Below, piece by piece: positions 12,265 to 23,166 of a DNA stretch of 64,000 nucleotides; positions within the stretch are counted from its first letter, which is position 1; each line of letters opens with the position of its first letter. The translations under genes and the position numbers were made by a program. Source of the stretch: Bugulina stolonifera (taxonomy: Eukaryota; Bryozoa; Gymnolaemata; Cheilostomatida; Bugulidae); NCBI GenBank assembly GCA_935421135.1, contig OW285191.1:12651700-12715699 (forward strand), in the 5' to 3' direction. The notes beneath the pieces were generated by a model. It made no database searches and was not told the DNA's origin. It saw only the letters and a program-made list of their open reading frames with translations.

Positions 12265-12435
12265 GAGATGCTGGGTGGAGTGAATGGTCGGAGTGGAATA
12301 GCAGATATGAAGTATCTTTTCAACAGATGTTTGCCATAGAGGTTGACCTGGATATAGCAAATTGCTCCTATATAAATAATACTCGTACACGGATGTGCAC
12401 TATTATGTCTCTTGGTTCAGGCAAAGCTTGTGAAG
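12265..12435 (+). CDS. Host exon: thrombospondin type 1-like module
   Basis: The exon is bounded by a 3' splice site (TTTGCTTCAG) and a 5' splice site (GAAG|GTAAAA). It is 171 nt, phase 1 on both sides, which is the classic symmetric shuffled-module arrangement. The translation begins DAGWSEWSEWN and later has IANCSYINNTRTRMC and KACEG. WSxWSxW followed by C...TRTRxC and a late CxG is the TSP1 pattern. Such modules occur in secreted or membrane proteins and bind matrix or glycans. Fewer cysteines than a full TSP1 are visible, so the domain may be short or completed by neighbouring exons. The upstream exon is not identified; the phase fits the exon at 30,664. Confidence 0.65.
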
Positions 12436-12613
12436 GTAAAAGTTTTTTATTTGTCATGTTTTCTTACAAACATGCAATGTATTACTTTTAAGACTATAGA
12501 CTATACCAACTCCAACTCCGTCTTTTCTGTCCAACTCAGGCATAAGTCAGTGTTGTGTAAAGAAAACATTGTAGTTGGTGTTGGAAATGCCTTGTCGGAA
12601 ACAAATTTGGAAC

Positions 12614-12769
12614 AACCAAGCAGTCAACCAAGCAGCCAACCAAGCAGCCAACCAAGCAGCCAACCAAGCAGCCAACCAAGCAGCCAACCAAGCAGCCAAC
12701 CAAGCAGCCAACCAAGCAGCTAACCAAGCAGCCAACCAAGCAGCCAACCAAGCAGCCAACCAAGCAGCA
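12614..12769 (+). repeat. Minisatellite, 12-bp unit AACCAAGCAGCC, about 13 copies
   Basis: Near-perfect tandem array (one unit has TAACC for CAACC). Because 12 is a multiple of 3, every frame on both strands stays open, which creates spurious ORFs of repeated SSQP, NQAA or WLAA. It lies in the intron after the TSP1 exon. It is flanked on the left (12,497-12,580) by a CCAACTCC...GTTGGTGTTGG sequence also seen near 45,430-45,520. Confidence 0.9.
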
Positions 12770-12835
12770 CCTCATTTCGCCTCCATTTCTCCAGCCATTT
12801 GGCCAGTACTGTCCAATCAAAGATTAGTATTGTAT

Positions 12836-13624
12836 TGTAATGTTTTAGTGTATGGTCATCGCACAGAGCACCAATGCTAGCACGATGTTAGCACGATGTT
12901 AGCACGATGTTAGCACGATGTTAGCACGATGTTAGCACGATGTTAGCACGATGTTAGCACGATGTTAGCACGATGTTAGCACGATGTTAGCACGATGTTA
13001 GCACGATGTTAGCACGATGTTAGCACAATGTTGGCACGGGCGCGGGAAGTGCTTGGTAGTGGTAGTGGGCCACCAAGGTCAACTTCCACACATTACATAA
13101 AGAGTGAACAGTTAAGCAAGCTCTTGTAGTTATTGTAGAGGACGTAGGCCGATGCTTGGTCTGATGGTTTAGACTCCGTAGGAGTGTAGAAAGTGTCTAT
13201 ATGAAGAGGGGACGTAGGCCCGATGCTAGAGTCATTGAAGAATCTGAGATCGACTAAGGTTCAAGGTTTGTACTCATCAAGGAGTGGTAAAAGACTTATA
13301 TGAGTATGAGGAAGAGCTTGAGCACTACAGGTTCAGAGGACCAAGGCTGGAGCTGCCTGCCTGCAAGAGTAAGACTCTGTAGGTTGAGTTAGGAGATGTT
13401 GCTTTATTGAAGTGCAATCAACAACTACTGGCTTAGCATAGAAAATGTGCTGGTTTTTATATGAATTGAACTTCCGGCTAAAAGGGCTGACAGGGGGTCG
13501 GACTGTACGATAAGGTGTCGTCCCGGAAGTTGCATAACAAGATGGCTGAAAATGGCTGAGGTCCAATCATAAAAGGGTTGGCCATGCACAAAAAATGCTT
13601 ACGATAACAGGAAAAGGATTATAT
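12836..13624 (-). mobile_element. Truncated solo LTR (D type) with an internal minisatellite
   Basis: It begins TGTAATGTTTTAGTGTATGG, which corresponds to the reverse complement of the LTR end at 28,490-28,538. It continues through U5, R (AATAAA as TTTATT near 13,405) and part of U3 in the minus orientation. The U3 end is lost where the plus-oriented LTR of element D starts at 13,625. Within U5 the motif GATGTTAGCAC has expanded into a tandem array (12,877-13,028). Confidence 0.75.
12877..13028 (+). repeat. Minisatellite, 11-bp unit GATGTTAGCAC, about 13 copies
   Basis: Tandem array inside the U5 of the minus-oriented LTR 12,836-13,624. Other LTRs of this family carry a single copy of the motif at the same place (for example GTGCTAACATCGGCACCAGT near 28,490-28,510 on the plus strand). 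The array therefore grew in situ from LTR sequence. Confidence 0.9.
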
Positions 13625-14588
13625 TGTGGTGAATCAGCCTCCGTGGTGATAGTCTCCCTTGGCTAACCACACTCTGACTATACATGTATATTTACTCTGT
13701 TACATGCATTGACATTGCCTTACTATATAATCTTATACATGCATGTATATTACTCTATTATTATTATAATCAACTGCTTATGCATAGTGTGCTTTGTATT
13801 GTTATCATTAACCAATCAGGTTGTCGCATTTACGCATGGTTTAACTATACTATGTATGCAATTATCTATTTAGCCTGATTATATATTCTAAGTCTTTTAC
13901 CTGTACACTTTTCGGGGCCGATGTCTCTACACATGGCCATATTTATATATTACCCATACTGGACTATTATAAGCACTTTTTGTGCAAGGCCGACCCTTTT
14001 GGTGGCCGACGTCGGGCGGAACTACTACATATGGTTGCGTATGTTCCGGCCCGATACCTTATCGTACCTTTTTCCGGAAGTGTTATTAATATAAAAGCCA
14101 GCACATTTTCTGTATCAAATCAGTTGTTGATTGCGCTCTAATAAAGCAACATCTCCTAACTCAACCTAGAGGCTTACTCTTGCAGGCAGGTAGTTCCACC
14201 CACAGGTCTTCTTAGACCTAAGCGGCTCGAGCTCACCTCATACTCATTTAAGCAACTCTTTCTACACTCCTTGTGAGTTCTACACCATCGGACTTCAGCC
14301 GATCCCAGATTCCTTATGAATCTAGCGTCGGGCCTAAATACTTAAATTACTACTACGTTTTTCTACACTCCTTTGGAGTATAAACCTAAAGACCTACGTC
14401 GACCCTGGACTCTTTCATGAGTCTCAGCCTCGGCCTATGTCATTATCAACAATACTAAAGCATTAACTAACTGTTCACTCTTTATGTGATGTGTGGAAGT
14501 TACCTTGGTCATTCTCTACCAACCTCCAAGCACTTCCCGTACCCGTACTCTATCGGCACTCGTACGTAACACAGCTCAAAACATTACA
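13625..14588 (+). mobile_element. 5' LTR of element D
   Basis: It starts TGTGGTGAATCAGCC and ends AAAACATTACA. A TATA box (ATATAAAAGCC, about 14,090) precedes AATAAAG at about 14,140, giving a U3-R-U5 layout. It is similar along its length to the solo LTRs at 29,539-30,531 and about 58,118-58,984. The PBS follows after one base. Confidence 0.85.
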
Positions 14589-14589
14589 T

Positions 14590-14607
14590 TGGTGGCAGCG
14601 GTGGGAT
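14590..14607 (+). promoter_or_regulatory. Primer-binding site of D1, tRNA-Leu type
   Basis: TGGTGGCAGCGGTGGGAT is the exact complement of the metazoan tRNA-Leu (AAG/TAG class) 3' end ATCCCACCGCTGCCA plus CCA, from knowledge of that tRNA. The same site, with 0-2 changes, follows LTR ends at 6,447, 16,165, 56,738 (minus) and 61,478. Confidence 0.8.
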
Positions 14608-15027
14608 ACCTTTTGGTCGGCCCTTTGCAGCGAGAGGGAAGGCGATCACGGCCTCGGCACTAAGCCGAGAACCCATCAACCTTCATTGGCCTTAATTGCA
14701 AATGCTTGACCTCGGACCCTACAGACTGAACAGTTTGATGACTTTTAGTCATCCTCAGCTCTACATGAACAAGACGACCACGCCGCCCTCAATTAACATG
14801 AAGCACGAAGTTCTTCCTTACTTGAACAACGGACTCTTACAAGGACATTCAGTTCTACTTCAACCTGTGGACTCGAACTCAGCCTGGCACACCTAGTCAG
14901 GCCCTCCCCACCAACCGAAGTGATCAAACACCCTTGTGAGTGAACGGACCTACCAAGAGTTTCAACATTCAACTCAAGTGGAGAGTTGGTACCAGTTTTG
15001 GTTATCAAGTTCACTTATCAACCCAAC

Positions 15028-15730
15028 ACAAAACAAATAAAGGCCCTCTTACAACAGATTATGGATCGGAATGGAAATGGACAACCAGCACTCAGCTATA
15101 ATGGCACTGGCGACGTGGAAACATTTATAGAAGACTTCCACATTATGGCCAAGAAGCATGAGTGGAAACCTAAGGCATCTCTAGTGCAGCTACGTGCAGC
15201 ACTCCAAGGCCCAGCACAAGAGTTCGGCCGACCCAATACAGTAGAGGACGTATGTGCCTTGCTGAAATTCAGATATGGGCTTACCGCCCGTGAAGCCAGA
15301 TGGAAACTGACTTCCTTATGCCAGGAACCCCACACCTTTCTTTGGACCTATGTGAATGTCGTTCGCCGCATAAAGGCAACAGCCTTTAAAGGAGCACCAC
15401 CAACATCCTTGGAGACATGGACCACTGAACGGTTCTGTGCTTCTGTCCAGAATAATCAACTCCGACGATACCTAGACTTCTACCAGCCTAGTACTCTCAA
15501 TGACGCCGTGGAAGCTGGGAACAGATTCCTCACGGCCAATGGCACCCTTCCAGTTCAAACCTTTCCATCGGATGACCTCATTCATCGGGTATTACAGTGA
15601 CTCAAGCTAAATGACTCCACATCAACACACCCAATTCTAAAGACATGGAAATACGCCTGTTCGGCCGACGGCCAGTTGTCACAACCACAACTGTCCCTCG
15701 GTTCGAAGAGCAGACGACCTGCTCCTAGTA
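15028..15730 (+). pseudogene. Gag-like protein of unit D1, start codon lost
   Basis: The reading frame is open to 15,600. By comparison with D2 (MEQIKALLQQMM), the original start at 15,028 now reads ACA; the first in-frame ATG is 15,061. Conserved blocks are ALSYNGTGDVETFIEDFH, LVQLRAALQGPAQEFGRP, GLTAREARWKLTSLCQEPHT, KGAPPTSLETWTTERFC and LRRYLDFYQPSTLNDAVEAG. A TGA at 15,598 stands where D2 reads on. Helix-rich, without cysteine knuckles, resembling an LTR-retrotransposon capsid. After 15,730 the sequence jumps straight into LTR U5, so nothing downstream of Gag survives. Confidence 0.7.
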
Positions 15731-16163
15731 ACTCAACCACAGAGTCTTACTCGTGCAGGCAGGCAGCTCCAGCCTTGGTATCTCGGACCTTCAGCGCCCG
15801 AGTTCGTCCTCATACTCGTATAAGTCTCTTTCTACACTCTTTGCTGAGTATAAACCATCGGACCTTAGCCGATCTCGGATTCTTCAATGAATCTAGCATC
15901 GGGTCTGCGTCCCTTCATCAAAACGGACACTTTCTACACTCCTTCGGAGTATAAACTATAGGACCTACGTCGACCCTTGACTCTTTAATGAGTCTAAGCA
16001 TAGGCCTACGTCCTCTCCAATAACTACAAGAGCTTTACTAAACTGTTCACTCTTTATGTAATGTGTGGAAGTTCACCTTGGCAGCCCACTACCACTACCA
16101 AGCGCTTCCCACACCCATGCTAACATCGGGACTCGTGTGACAACCATACACAGAAGCATTACA
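15731..16163 (+). mobile_element. LTR fragment (R/U5) between gag units D1 and D2
   Basis: From CACAGAGTCTTAC to AAGCATTACA this matches the R/U5 half of the D LTR (about 14,165-14,588). U3 is missing. The junction with D1 falls at CTCCTA...ACTCAAC, a sequence also present in the LTR at that point, which suggests recombination or template switching at microhomology. A PBS (16,165-16,182, TGGTGGCAGCAGTGGGAT) follows. Confidence 0.75.
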
Positions 16164-16164
16164 T

Positions 16165-17880
16165 TGGTGGCAGCAGTGGGATCTTTTGGTCGGTTCTTTG
16201 CAGTGAGAGGGAAAGCGATCACGGCCTTGGCACTAAACTGAGAACTCATCGACCTTCTTCGGCATTAATTGCAAATCGTTGACCTCGGACCCTTCAGACT
16301 GAACAGTTAGACGACTTTAGCCATCCTAAGCTCCACATGAACAAGACGACCACGTCGTCCTCAACCAATACTAAGCACTAACCTCTTCCTTAGTTGGACT
16401 ACGGACTTAGCCCTAGAGCCTCTTCCCTTACACGGACATTTAGATTTACTTCAACCTGTGAAACCATGAACTCGACCCGGCAGCTATAGCCCCCAGTGCC
16501 CTCCCCGCTAAACGAAGTAATCAGGATTCTACTTCAAGTACTCAAGCAATCCAGTGGATCGGACACAGTCTAAGCACCCTCCTCCATGAGTCACAGCTCT
16601 ACTTCATCTGGACACGGCCCGGCCAGAGTAGCCCCAGAGCCATCATCGCCAGGAAGCATTCTCAATGGCTCTTCACACCTTGTACTCAAGCATACCACCT
16701 TGTGAGTTACGGACCTATTTCTAGAGTCCCAACACCCAAGTAAAGTGGATAATTGGTACCAGTCTTGGTTATCAGCTCAACTATCAACCTAACATGGAAC
16801 AAATAAAGGCTCTGTTACAACAGATGATGGATCGGAACGAGCATGAACTCCCAGCACTCAGCTATAATGGCACTGGTGATGTGGAAACATTCATAGAAGA
16901 ATTCCACGCTATATCCGAGAAACAAGAGTGAAACCCTAAAGTATCCTTAGCGCAGCTACGTGCAGCACTATAAGGCCCAGAACTAGAGTGTGGCCAAACC
17001 AGCACAGTAGATGACGTATTCTCCCTGCTGAGACAACAATGCAGGCTTACCGCCCGTAAAGCCCGATGGAAACTGACTTCTTTATGCCAGGAACCCCACA
17101 CCTCTCTACGGACCTATGCATATGTCACCCGCCGACTTTTGGCAACAGCCTTTGAAGGAGCGCCACCTGTATCCTTGGAGACATGGACAGTACGGAGGTT
17201 CTGCGCCTCTGTCCATGACCACCAACTCCGACGATACCTAGACCTCATCCAGCCTATCACCCTAATGAAGCCGTGGAAGCCGGAAACAAATTCCTCATGG
17301 CCAATGGCACTCAAACAGCTCAACAGACGACCCCAATAGATGACCTTACTCATCAGGCTCTACAGCTTCTCAAACTTAGAGACTCCAAGGCTAACCAGCC
17401 TGCTACCCAGGCGAGGCGATCCCTAGTAGCGGAGCCCAACTCCTCCAATCAAGAGAACATAATCAACACACCTGATTATACTAAGGACAAAGAAATACGC
17501 CTGTCCGGCTGACAGCCAGCTGTCACAAACACAGCTGCCCCCGGTTCATGAAGCAGACAGTTTCTCAGGGCTGACCCCAGAGGTCGCTCTCAGCTCTCCT
17601 CCTAAACAGGAGAAACTCATGGACACCCTTTCACAGGACCGGACACTCGTCAAGGAGCCCCAGGTTAGGGACAAACCCGATCTCCTGCCTCAGGTCAAAA
17701 CTCCCCAGATACTACAAGTCTCCCCGCGCGACGATGAACCGTCCCAGAAACCCCTGAACGAGGACGACATTCCAATCTATGGACTGTGGGACGACTAACT
17801 AGAGGCGCCCCCAGGTTTCCCACTCATAAAAAGAAGTCAAAGGGAAAGAAAAACAAAAAGGGTAAAAAGTCTGGGTACTC
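16165..17880 (+). pseudogene. Leader and Gag-like protein of unit D2 (broken)
   Basis: PBS and a leader similar to but longer than that of D1 precede ATG 16,794 (MEQIKALLQQMMDRNE). In-frame TGA and TAA codons occur near 16,930 and 16,970, and a one-base deletion near 17,262 shifts the frame. Gag blocks match D1 throughout (RLTARKARWKLTSLCQEPHT, EGAPPVSLETWTVRRFC, LRRYLDLIQP). Unlike D1 it keeps downstream sequence: LKLRDSKANQPATQ and a Pro/Asp-rich part ending DDIPIYGLWDD near 17,798. No polymerase or zinc-finger region is present before the next LTR fragment. Confidence 0.65.
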
Positions 17881-17889
17881 TGGACATGC

Positions 17890-18073
17890 ATCTTCGAATC
17901 TAGCATCGTCCCTTCATCAACACAGGCACTTTCTACACTCCTTCGGAGTATAAACTATAGGACCTACTTCAACCTTTGACTCTTTAATGAGTCTAAGCAT
18001 TGGCCTACGCCTTCTCCAATAACTACAAGAGCTTTACTTAACTGTTCACTCTTCATGTATGTGTGGAAGTTAT
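17890..18073 (+). mobile_element. U5 fragment of a D-type LTR
   Basis: TCTAGCATCG...CTACACTCC to GTGTGGAAGTTA matches 15,890-16,075. It is truncated at both ends and abuts the LTR fragment of element E. Confidence 0.7.
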
Positions 18074-18349
18074 CTCCTTTTGTTTTATTATTGTATCGAG
18101 TAGACAACTCTGTGAAACAAGTTTATTTTAACACATCCGGTTATACTTTACAAATAGAACATTCGTGAATAAAGTAGGTTAGTGGTTGCACGGAATTACA
18201 TCGTCTGCTAGTTGCATTGCGCAAATATATTCCAAATGGTGATGAGGATGGGATTTTATAAACTCAACAATTATTGGTAACCAGAAGTTAGGTTTTTAGC
18301 TCTGTGGTTGTAAGTCGAATTAAACCAGAGATCATCATACATAACAGTT

Positions 18350-19408
18350 ATGACTACTAGTATGATTGGAAGTATTGGTGAGTTTCCAACAAACCAGAGC
18401 AGTTATTTCCAAGATTACCCAGGAAGGTTTGAGCAATTCTGTTTAGCCAATGATATAGGGGAAGAAGATGCTGCAGCTAAAACCAAGAAGAAAACTATTT
18501 TCTTAAGTGTAGTAGGTGCCTCTACATACAAACTGATTAAAACTTTGCTTGCGCCAGATAAACCCAATGACAAATCCCTAACAGACATTACCACAGCTTT
18601 AAAAAATCACCTGTCACCAGCACCGGTAGACTTTATAGGAGAGCGGTTCAAATTTTGTCAACGCAAACAAGCAACGAGCAAATCAGTAGGTGACTACATG
18701 TACATGTATATGAAGGAATTGAGAAGACTTGTTGATACTTGTAAGTTCAAAGATGTTACCGATGCCCGTAAGGAAGCACTGAGAGATATATTTATAATAG
18801 GGCTGCAGGACAAACAAACACAACAGCACCTTCTGGGAGATGCAGACGTCACACTTGAGTCAGCTTTAGACCTCACTCTGGGTAATGAACTGGCTAGGGC
18901 CCATGTGGACAGCATGTCTAACTGTGGTTTACAACCCCATGAGCATGGGGGTATGGTTCAGTCTGTAAAGAGCGAGACTAGGACCAATCCATGTTACCGA
19001 TGTGAGGGGCCACATGATCTAAACTCATGTAGGTTTAAGGAAAAACCTTGCTTCACATGTGGGAAATTAGGACATGTTAAGAAACTATGCCGGCAAGAAA
19101 AGAAGGCTGACATGAACAACACTGGGGCTAAGATACCAGAAGGTAGGACAAAGAGTAAAGGAAGAAACAAAGATAAGTTCAGTAAGCATGCGTATTACAT
19201 TGATGAGGCAGACATCAGTAGTGAAGGCGAACAGGTAGGTGCCGTGGGGCATCTTGAAGTATTTGGTGCCAGTAGTAGTAGGAAGCCGCCCCCTATGACA
19301 GTGAATCCGCATGTAAATGGAGTGGACATGTTATTTGATATTGACACAGGAGCAGCAGCCACTATTTTGCCAGCACACATGTTTGACAAACAGAGTCGTC
19401 TGAGATAG
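18350..19408 (+). CDS. gag: Element E Gag-protease, protease truncated
   Basis: 352 codons, starting MTTSMIGSIGEF about 100 nt after the PBS. The first ~200 residues are a Gag capsid-like region (RFEQFCLANDI, FKFCQRKQ, SVGDYMYMYMKELRRL). Two CCHC knuckles follow: CYRCEGPHDLNSC, whose spacing deviates, and CFTCGKLGHVKKLC, for RNA binding. A retropepsin motif DIDTGAAATILP lies near the end, so protease is fused in frame to Gag. A TAG at 19,406 cuts the protease, and its remainder continues in the frame from 19,420. The gag part is the best preserved coding piece of this element. Confidence 0.8.
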   Translation: MTTSMIGSIGEFPTNQSSYFQDYPGRFEQFCLANDIGEEDAAAKTKKKTIFLSVVGASTYKLIKTLLAPDKPNDKSLTDITTALKNHLSPAPVDFIGERFKFCQRKQATSKSVGDYMYMYMKELRRLVDTCKFKDVTDARKEALRDIFIIGLQDKQTQQHLLGDADVTLESALDLTLGNELARAHVDSMSNCGLQPHEHGGMVQSVKSETRTNPCYRCEGPHDLNSCRFKEKPCFTCGKLGHVKKLCRQEKKADMNNTGAKIPEGRTKSKGRNKDKFSKHAYYIDEADISSEGEQVGAVGHLEVFGASSSRKPPPMTVNPHVNGVDMLFDIDTGAAATILPAHMFDKQSRLR

Positions 19409-19419
19409 TTTTAAAATCC

Positions 19420-20468
19420 ATGATTGGTAACAAAATCAAGGTTTTAAGAGCAGCCAAGGTCACTGTTGAACACAATTCACAGTCATGTGAAAGGTTAATC
19501 TTGAATGTATGTGAGATAAATGGACCAGCGCTAATGGGTTGTGACTGTTTGGCACAGATGAAGCTGGATTGGACTTCTGTGTTCCAAGTCTCCCAACTGA
19601 AAGATCCTTCAGCAGTGACAGTAGACAGCTTAGTTTCAGAATTTGAGGATGTTCTCAGTGGGGAGCTCGGTACTCTCAAAGGTGTGGAAATCAAGTTAAG
19701 GCTGAAGAAAGACGCCAAACCAAAATTTTGTAGACCGAGACTGGTACCCTTAGCACTTTGAGAGACTGTTACTAAGGAAATCCAGAGGCTAGTTGAGAAT
19801 GGTATTTTGTCAAAGATCAGCAATAGTGAATATGCTGCCCCAATAGTAGCAGTGAAGAAACCGGATCAGTCAGTCAGGCTCTGTGGTGATTCTTCAGTTA
19901 CTGTGAATCCATACTTAGAGGTACCGGAGCACCCCATGCCCGTGCCAGAGGAGTTATTCAATAAGCTCAATGGTGGTCAAAAGTTCAGTAAACTGGACTT
20001 ATCAAATGCCTATCAACAGTGCAAATTACATCCTGAATCGAGGAAGTTGTAGCAATCGATACGCATCTGGGTTTATTTGAATATACCAGAAGGCCATATG
20101 GAATTTCTCCAGCAGCACAACTAATTCAAAAAGTTATGGACAAAGAATTGGAGGGAATAGATTGCGGGTGTTTTCTGGATGACATTATTGTGACATGTAG
20201 GAATGATGAGGAACATCTAGCCAATCTGAGGAAGGTGTTAGAGAGGTTAAGAGGCTATGATTTGAAGTTAAAGATAAAGAAATGCTCTTCCTTCCAATTT
20301 TCTCTTGACTATCTGGGTATGAGGGTATCAAAAGATGGACTGCGAGTAGATGGAGCTACACATAAAGTGGTAGCCAAGGTGCCACATCCGGTAAAAAAAT
20401 CGGGGCTGCAGACATTTCTAGGTATGGTCAACCACTACCGCCAGTTCATACCAAACATGTCTACCTAA
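19420..20468 (+). pseudogene. pol: Element E reverse transcriptase, broken
   Basis: The region between protease and RT (PALMGCDCLAQMKLDW, GTLKGVEIKLRLKKDAKPKF) leads into RT blocks in shifting frames: YAAPIVAVKKPDQSVRLCGD, KFSKLDLSNAYQQCKL (first catalytic Asp), FLDDIIVTC (catalytic DD), LDYLGMRVSKDGL and QTFLGMVNHYRQFIPNMST. Stops occur at 19,759-19,761, near 20,050 and at 20,466. Sequence order and motifs are typical of Ty3/gypsy RT, but the enzyme cannot be made from this copy. Confidence 0.8.
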
Positions 20469-20559
20469 ACACTAAACATGCTGTTAAGAAAAGGTGCTCG
20501 ATGGTTTTGGTCTAAGAAGTGCAAACGAGTATTTTGAAAGATCCAGGAAGAGTTGTTGT

Positions 20560-21000
20560 CCGATAGAATTTTGACTCATTATTTGTTGGAAAGAAATGTG
20601 TTTCTACCAGTAGATGCCTCACCCACAGGATTGGGTGCCGTTCTTTACCATGAGGTGGAAGGGTAGGAGAGACCAGTCAGTTTTGCATCCAGAACGTTAA
20701 ATGAAGCTGAGAAGAATTATTCTCAGTTAGAGAGGGAAGCTCTAGCGATAATCAATGCTGTAAAAAAGTTTCACAAGTTCTTGTTAGGTAGGAGGTTTAT
20801 ATTAAATACTGATAAACAGCCGCTCAGTTTTATATTGAACCCTTGATCGGGGATCCCAAAGATGGCAGCAGCTTGAATCCAAATATGGGCCATTCAGCTG
20901 GCCGCGTACAACTTTGAGTTCAAACAGGTCAAGGACAGTCAGAATTGTGTTGCTGACGCTCTGTCTAGATTACCGTTAGCAGAGGTTGATAGTTCTAAAC
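20560..21000 (+). pseudogene. pol: Element E RNase H, broken
   Basis: Readable pieces are LPVDASPTGLGAVLYHE (catalytic Asp), LEREALAIINAVKKFHKFL (Glu) and ILNTDKQPL (Asp), ending NCVADALSRLPL, the usual end of the gypsy RNase H before the integrase. In-frame stops near 20,665 and 20,845 and the change of the usual TDH to TDK show decay. Confidence 0.7.
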
Positions 21001-21074
21001 AGATCATAGGTGCTGTAAGAGAAGCCACACAACTCAATATTCAGTCGATCGAATTTTTACCGGTATCCGCTAAG

Positions 21075-22061
21075 ATGGTCACCCAGTCGACTTACCGAGA
21101 TCCAGACCTGTCTAGAGTGCTGAACTTCATGCAGATTGACTGGCCTAGTGAGGATGAGGTTTCTAATGAACTGATAGTGTACTCTAAAAAGAGAAATGAG
21201 TTGAGTATTGAAGCAGACTGTGTGTTGTGGGGTACTCGAGTCATAGTTCCTAATATGTTACGCGAAATAGTTCTGAAGCAGCTACATGATTGTCATCCAG
21301 GAGTAGTAAGGATGAAAAGCCTAGCCAGGTTACATGTTTGGTGGCCTGGCATGGACTCTGAGAACCAGAGTTTGGTGACAAGTTGCCCAACTTGCTAGTT
21401 TCGTCAAACTGGGTTACCGTCAGTGAAAGGCACTTGGTGTTGGCCAGCAGGGCCATGGCAGCGGGTTCATGTGGAATTTGCAGTCAATTTCTTAGGATGG
21501 AACTATTTAATAGTTATTGATGCTTATTCCAAGTGGCCAGAAGTGGCTACGATGAAATTCACCACAGCTGAGAGAACGATAAAGGTGCTCAGGGAGATCT
21601 TTGCTAGGCAAGGTATTCCGAGAGATCTAGTGTCGGACAATGGTCCTCAGTTTGTGTCTAAAGAGTTCCCGGAATTCATGACAGTCAATAGTATTAAACA
21701 TTCGCGTAGAGCTCCTTATCATCCACAGTCGAACGGGGAGGCTGAAAGTTTTTTGAAGACACTAAAGGCAGGTTTAAAGACCTTCAAGCCTGGTTTAGTG
21801 GAGACTAATGTATCTAAGGTTCTGATGTGTTACCACATAATGCCTCACACCACAACCAAACGTACCCCATCGGAAGTGTTATTAGGGAGCAAAATTTTCT
21901 CAAGATATGACTTAATCAATCCTGACAACAGAGATCGTATCCAGAGAGATAGTAAGGGTGAGTCTGAGCCACGAGTGGTAGAGGTTGGTGAGAAGGTATT
22001 GGCTATAAGGATTACAGGGATAAACCTAGTTGGTCCCCAGGCGTGGTTGTGGCTAGGTTAA
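21075..22061 (+). pseudogene. pol: Element E integrase, broken
   Basis: The zinc-binding N domain is present (LHDCHPGVVRMKSLARLHVWW ending CPTC, with a non-canonical first part). A TAG at 21,396 interrupts it. The core has VEFAVNFLGWNYLIVIDAYS, RDLVSDNGPQF and HPQSNGEAESFLK. The first residue of the DDE triad is Glu rather than Asp (VEFA for the usual VDFA), while the second Asp and Glu are kept. The C-terminal part degenerates after 22,060. Confidence 0.75.
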
Positions 22062-22478
22062 GTTCCCGTACATATCTGATTGAGATGGATGAAGGTATGA
22101 TGTGAAAACGCCATATTGATCAGATGAGGTTCTTTGTTGATCGAGTAAAAGATGACGATCACAACCAGAGGGTAGATCAAAGGTACATGTATGTGGTGAG
22201 TGAGCCATTTGGAGGTTTAGGACTGGAGGCCACTCTTCACCCTTACAGGCTACACCAACGACTGATGTACAGGCCCAGAAAGAAAACGGGATCGCTGCCC
22301 GCTCAAACAATGATACAATAGTCAAACTTAGCCCTGTAGAAAACACTGCTAATAGATCAAGGTTTTCCAACTGTGTGAAGTACGATACTAGAACCACTGA
22401 ACTCACAAGAGTTTTATTTGTAACTAACCTTTGTTTGGTAAATAGAAGAACATTGAGAGTATCTAAGAACATAAATAC

Positions 22479-23166
22479 TGTAATGGTTTGTGGTATTTCG
22501 TGCGGTCGTCCTTGGGCGACTACCGACCCAAAACTGAAGTGCCTATGAGTATTGCTAGGCCTTCTCATTACATGAAAGATCGAGCGGTCTCAGTAGTCAA
22601 AGTACTACCAGAGACGACCCATCTGATCCCAAGTCTGACCTTCAGACTATACCTTGAAAGAGAGTAATCCAACCTACATGTGTAGTAGGCGGTTCGCTAA
22701 TGCGAATGACCTGGCAAAAGGAAGTGAAAGTCTCTGTATCAATAGTATAGATGTGTCTTTATTGAAAGCCAAGCAAAGACTGAGACAACAAATGATAAAA
22801 CATGGCCCTTTATATAGTATAAGGACTTCCGCCCGACGTAGTGTCGGGAAAAGACGACATAGGGTCGTCCGGAAGTTGTGCAACAACATGGCCGCCGGGA
22901 AGCCCGACGGCCGACACAAAATAGGTCGGGTTATACAAAAGTTGCTTATAATCATCCAATTCATGTACAAAATGAATATCAATGGATTCTGAGAGGTCGG
23001 GCCTCTTTACATGGGTATAAAAGGTACCAAAAGACTTAGTAATTATCATACAAGTATATACAATGACATAGTAGTTAAGCAATGTAGAATGCAAGCAGGT
23101 ATATACATGTAAGCACACATAATAATGTGTGTCAGGTGATAAGAGACGAATGTGCGTGCCATCACA
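22479..23166 (-). mobile_element. Solo LTR (C type) inserted in element E
   Basis: TGTAATGGTTTG to GTGCCATCACA, aligning along its whole length with the two LTRs of element C (56,740-57,401 and 52,290-52,913). Flanking four bases are ATAC and GTAC, a probable 4-bp target duplication with one change. ORFs across it are LTR artefacts. It postdates element E. Confidence 0.8.

Noticed and set aside
12412..12880. Long overlapping ORFs of SSQP/NQAA/WLAA repeats on both strands
   Set aside because: They are produced by the 12-bp minisatellite, which keeps all frames open; no start context, domain or splice evidence.
12877..13028. Possible CRISPR-like array
   Set aside because: Units are contiguous 11-mers without spacers, lie in an LTR and the genome is eukaryotic. 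The 103-bp satellite at 50,581-51,925 is likewise not a CRISPR.
14590..14607. Possible tRNA gene remnant (tRNA-Leu 3' end match)
   Set aside because: Only the 18 nt complementary to the tRNA 3' end are present, one base after an LTR: a primer-binding site, not a tRNA gene.
22654..23118. ORFs on both strands
   Set aside because: They lie wholly within a solo LTR and change with each copy of the LTR.
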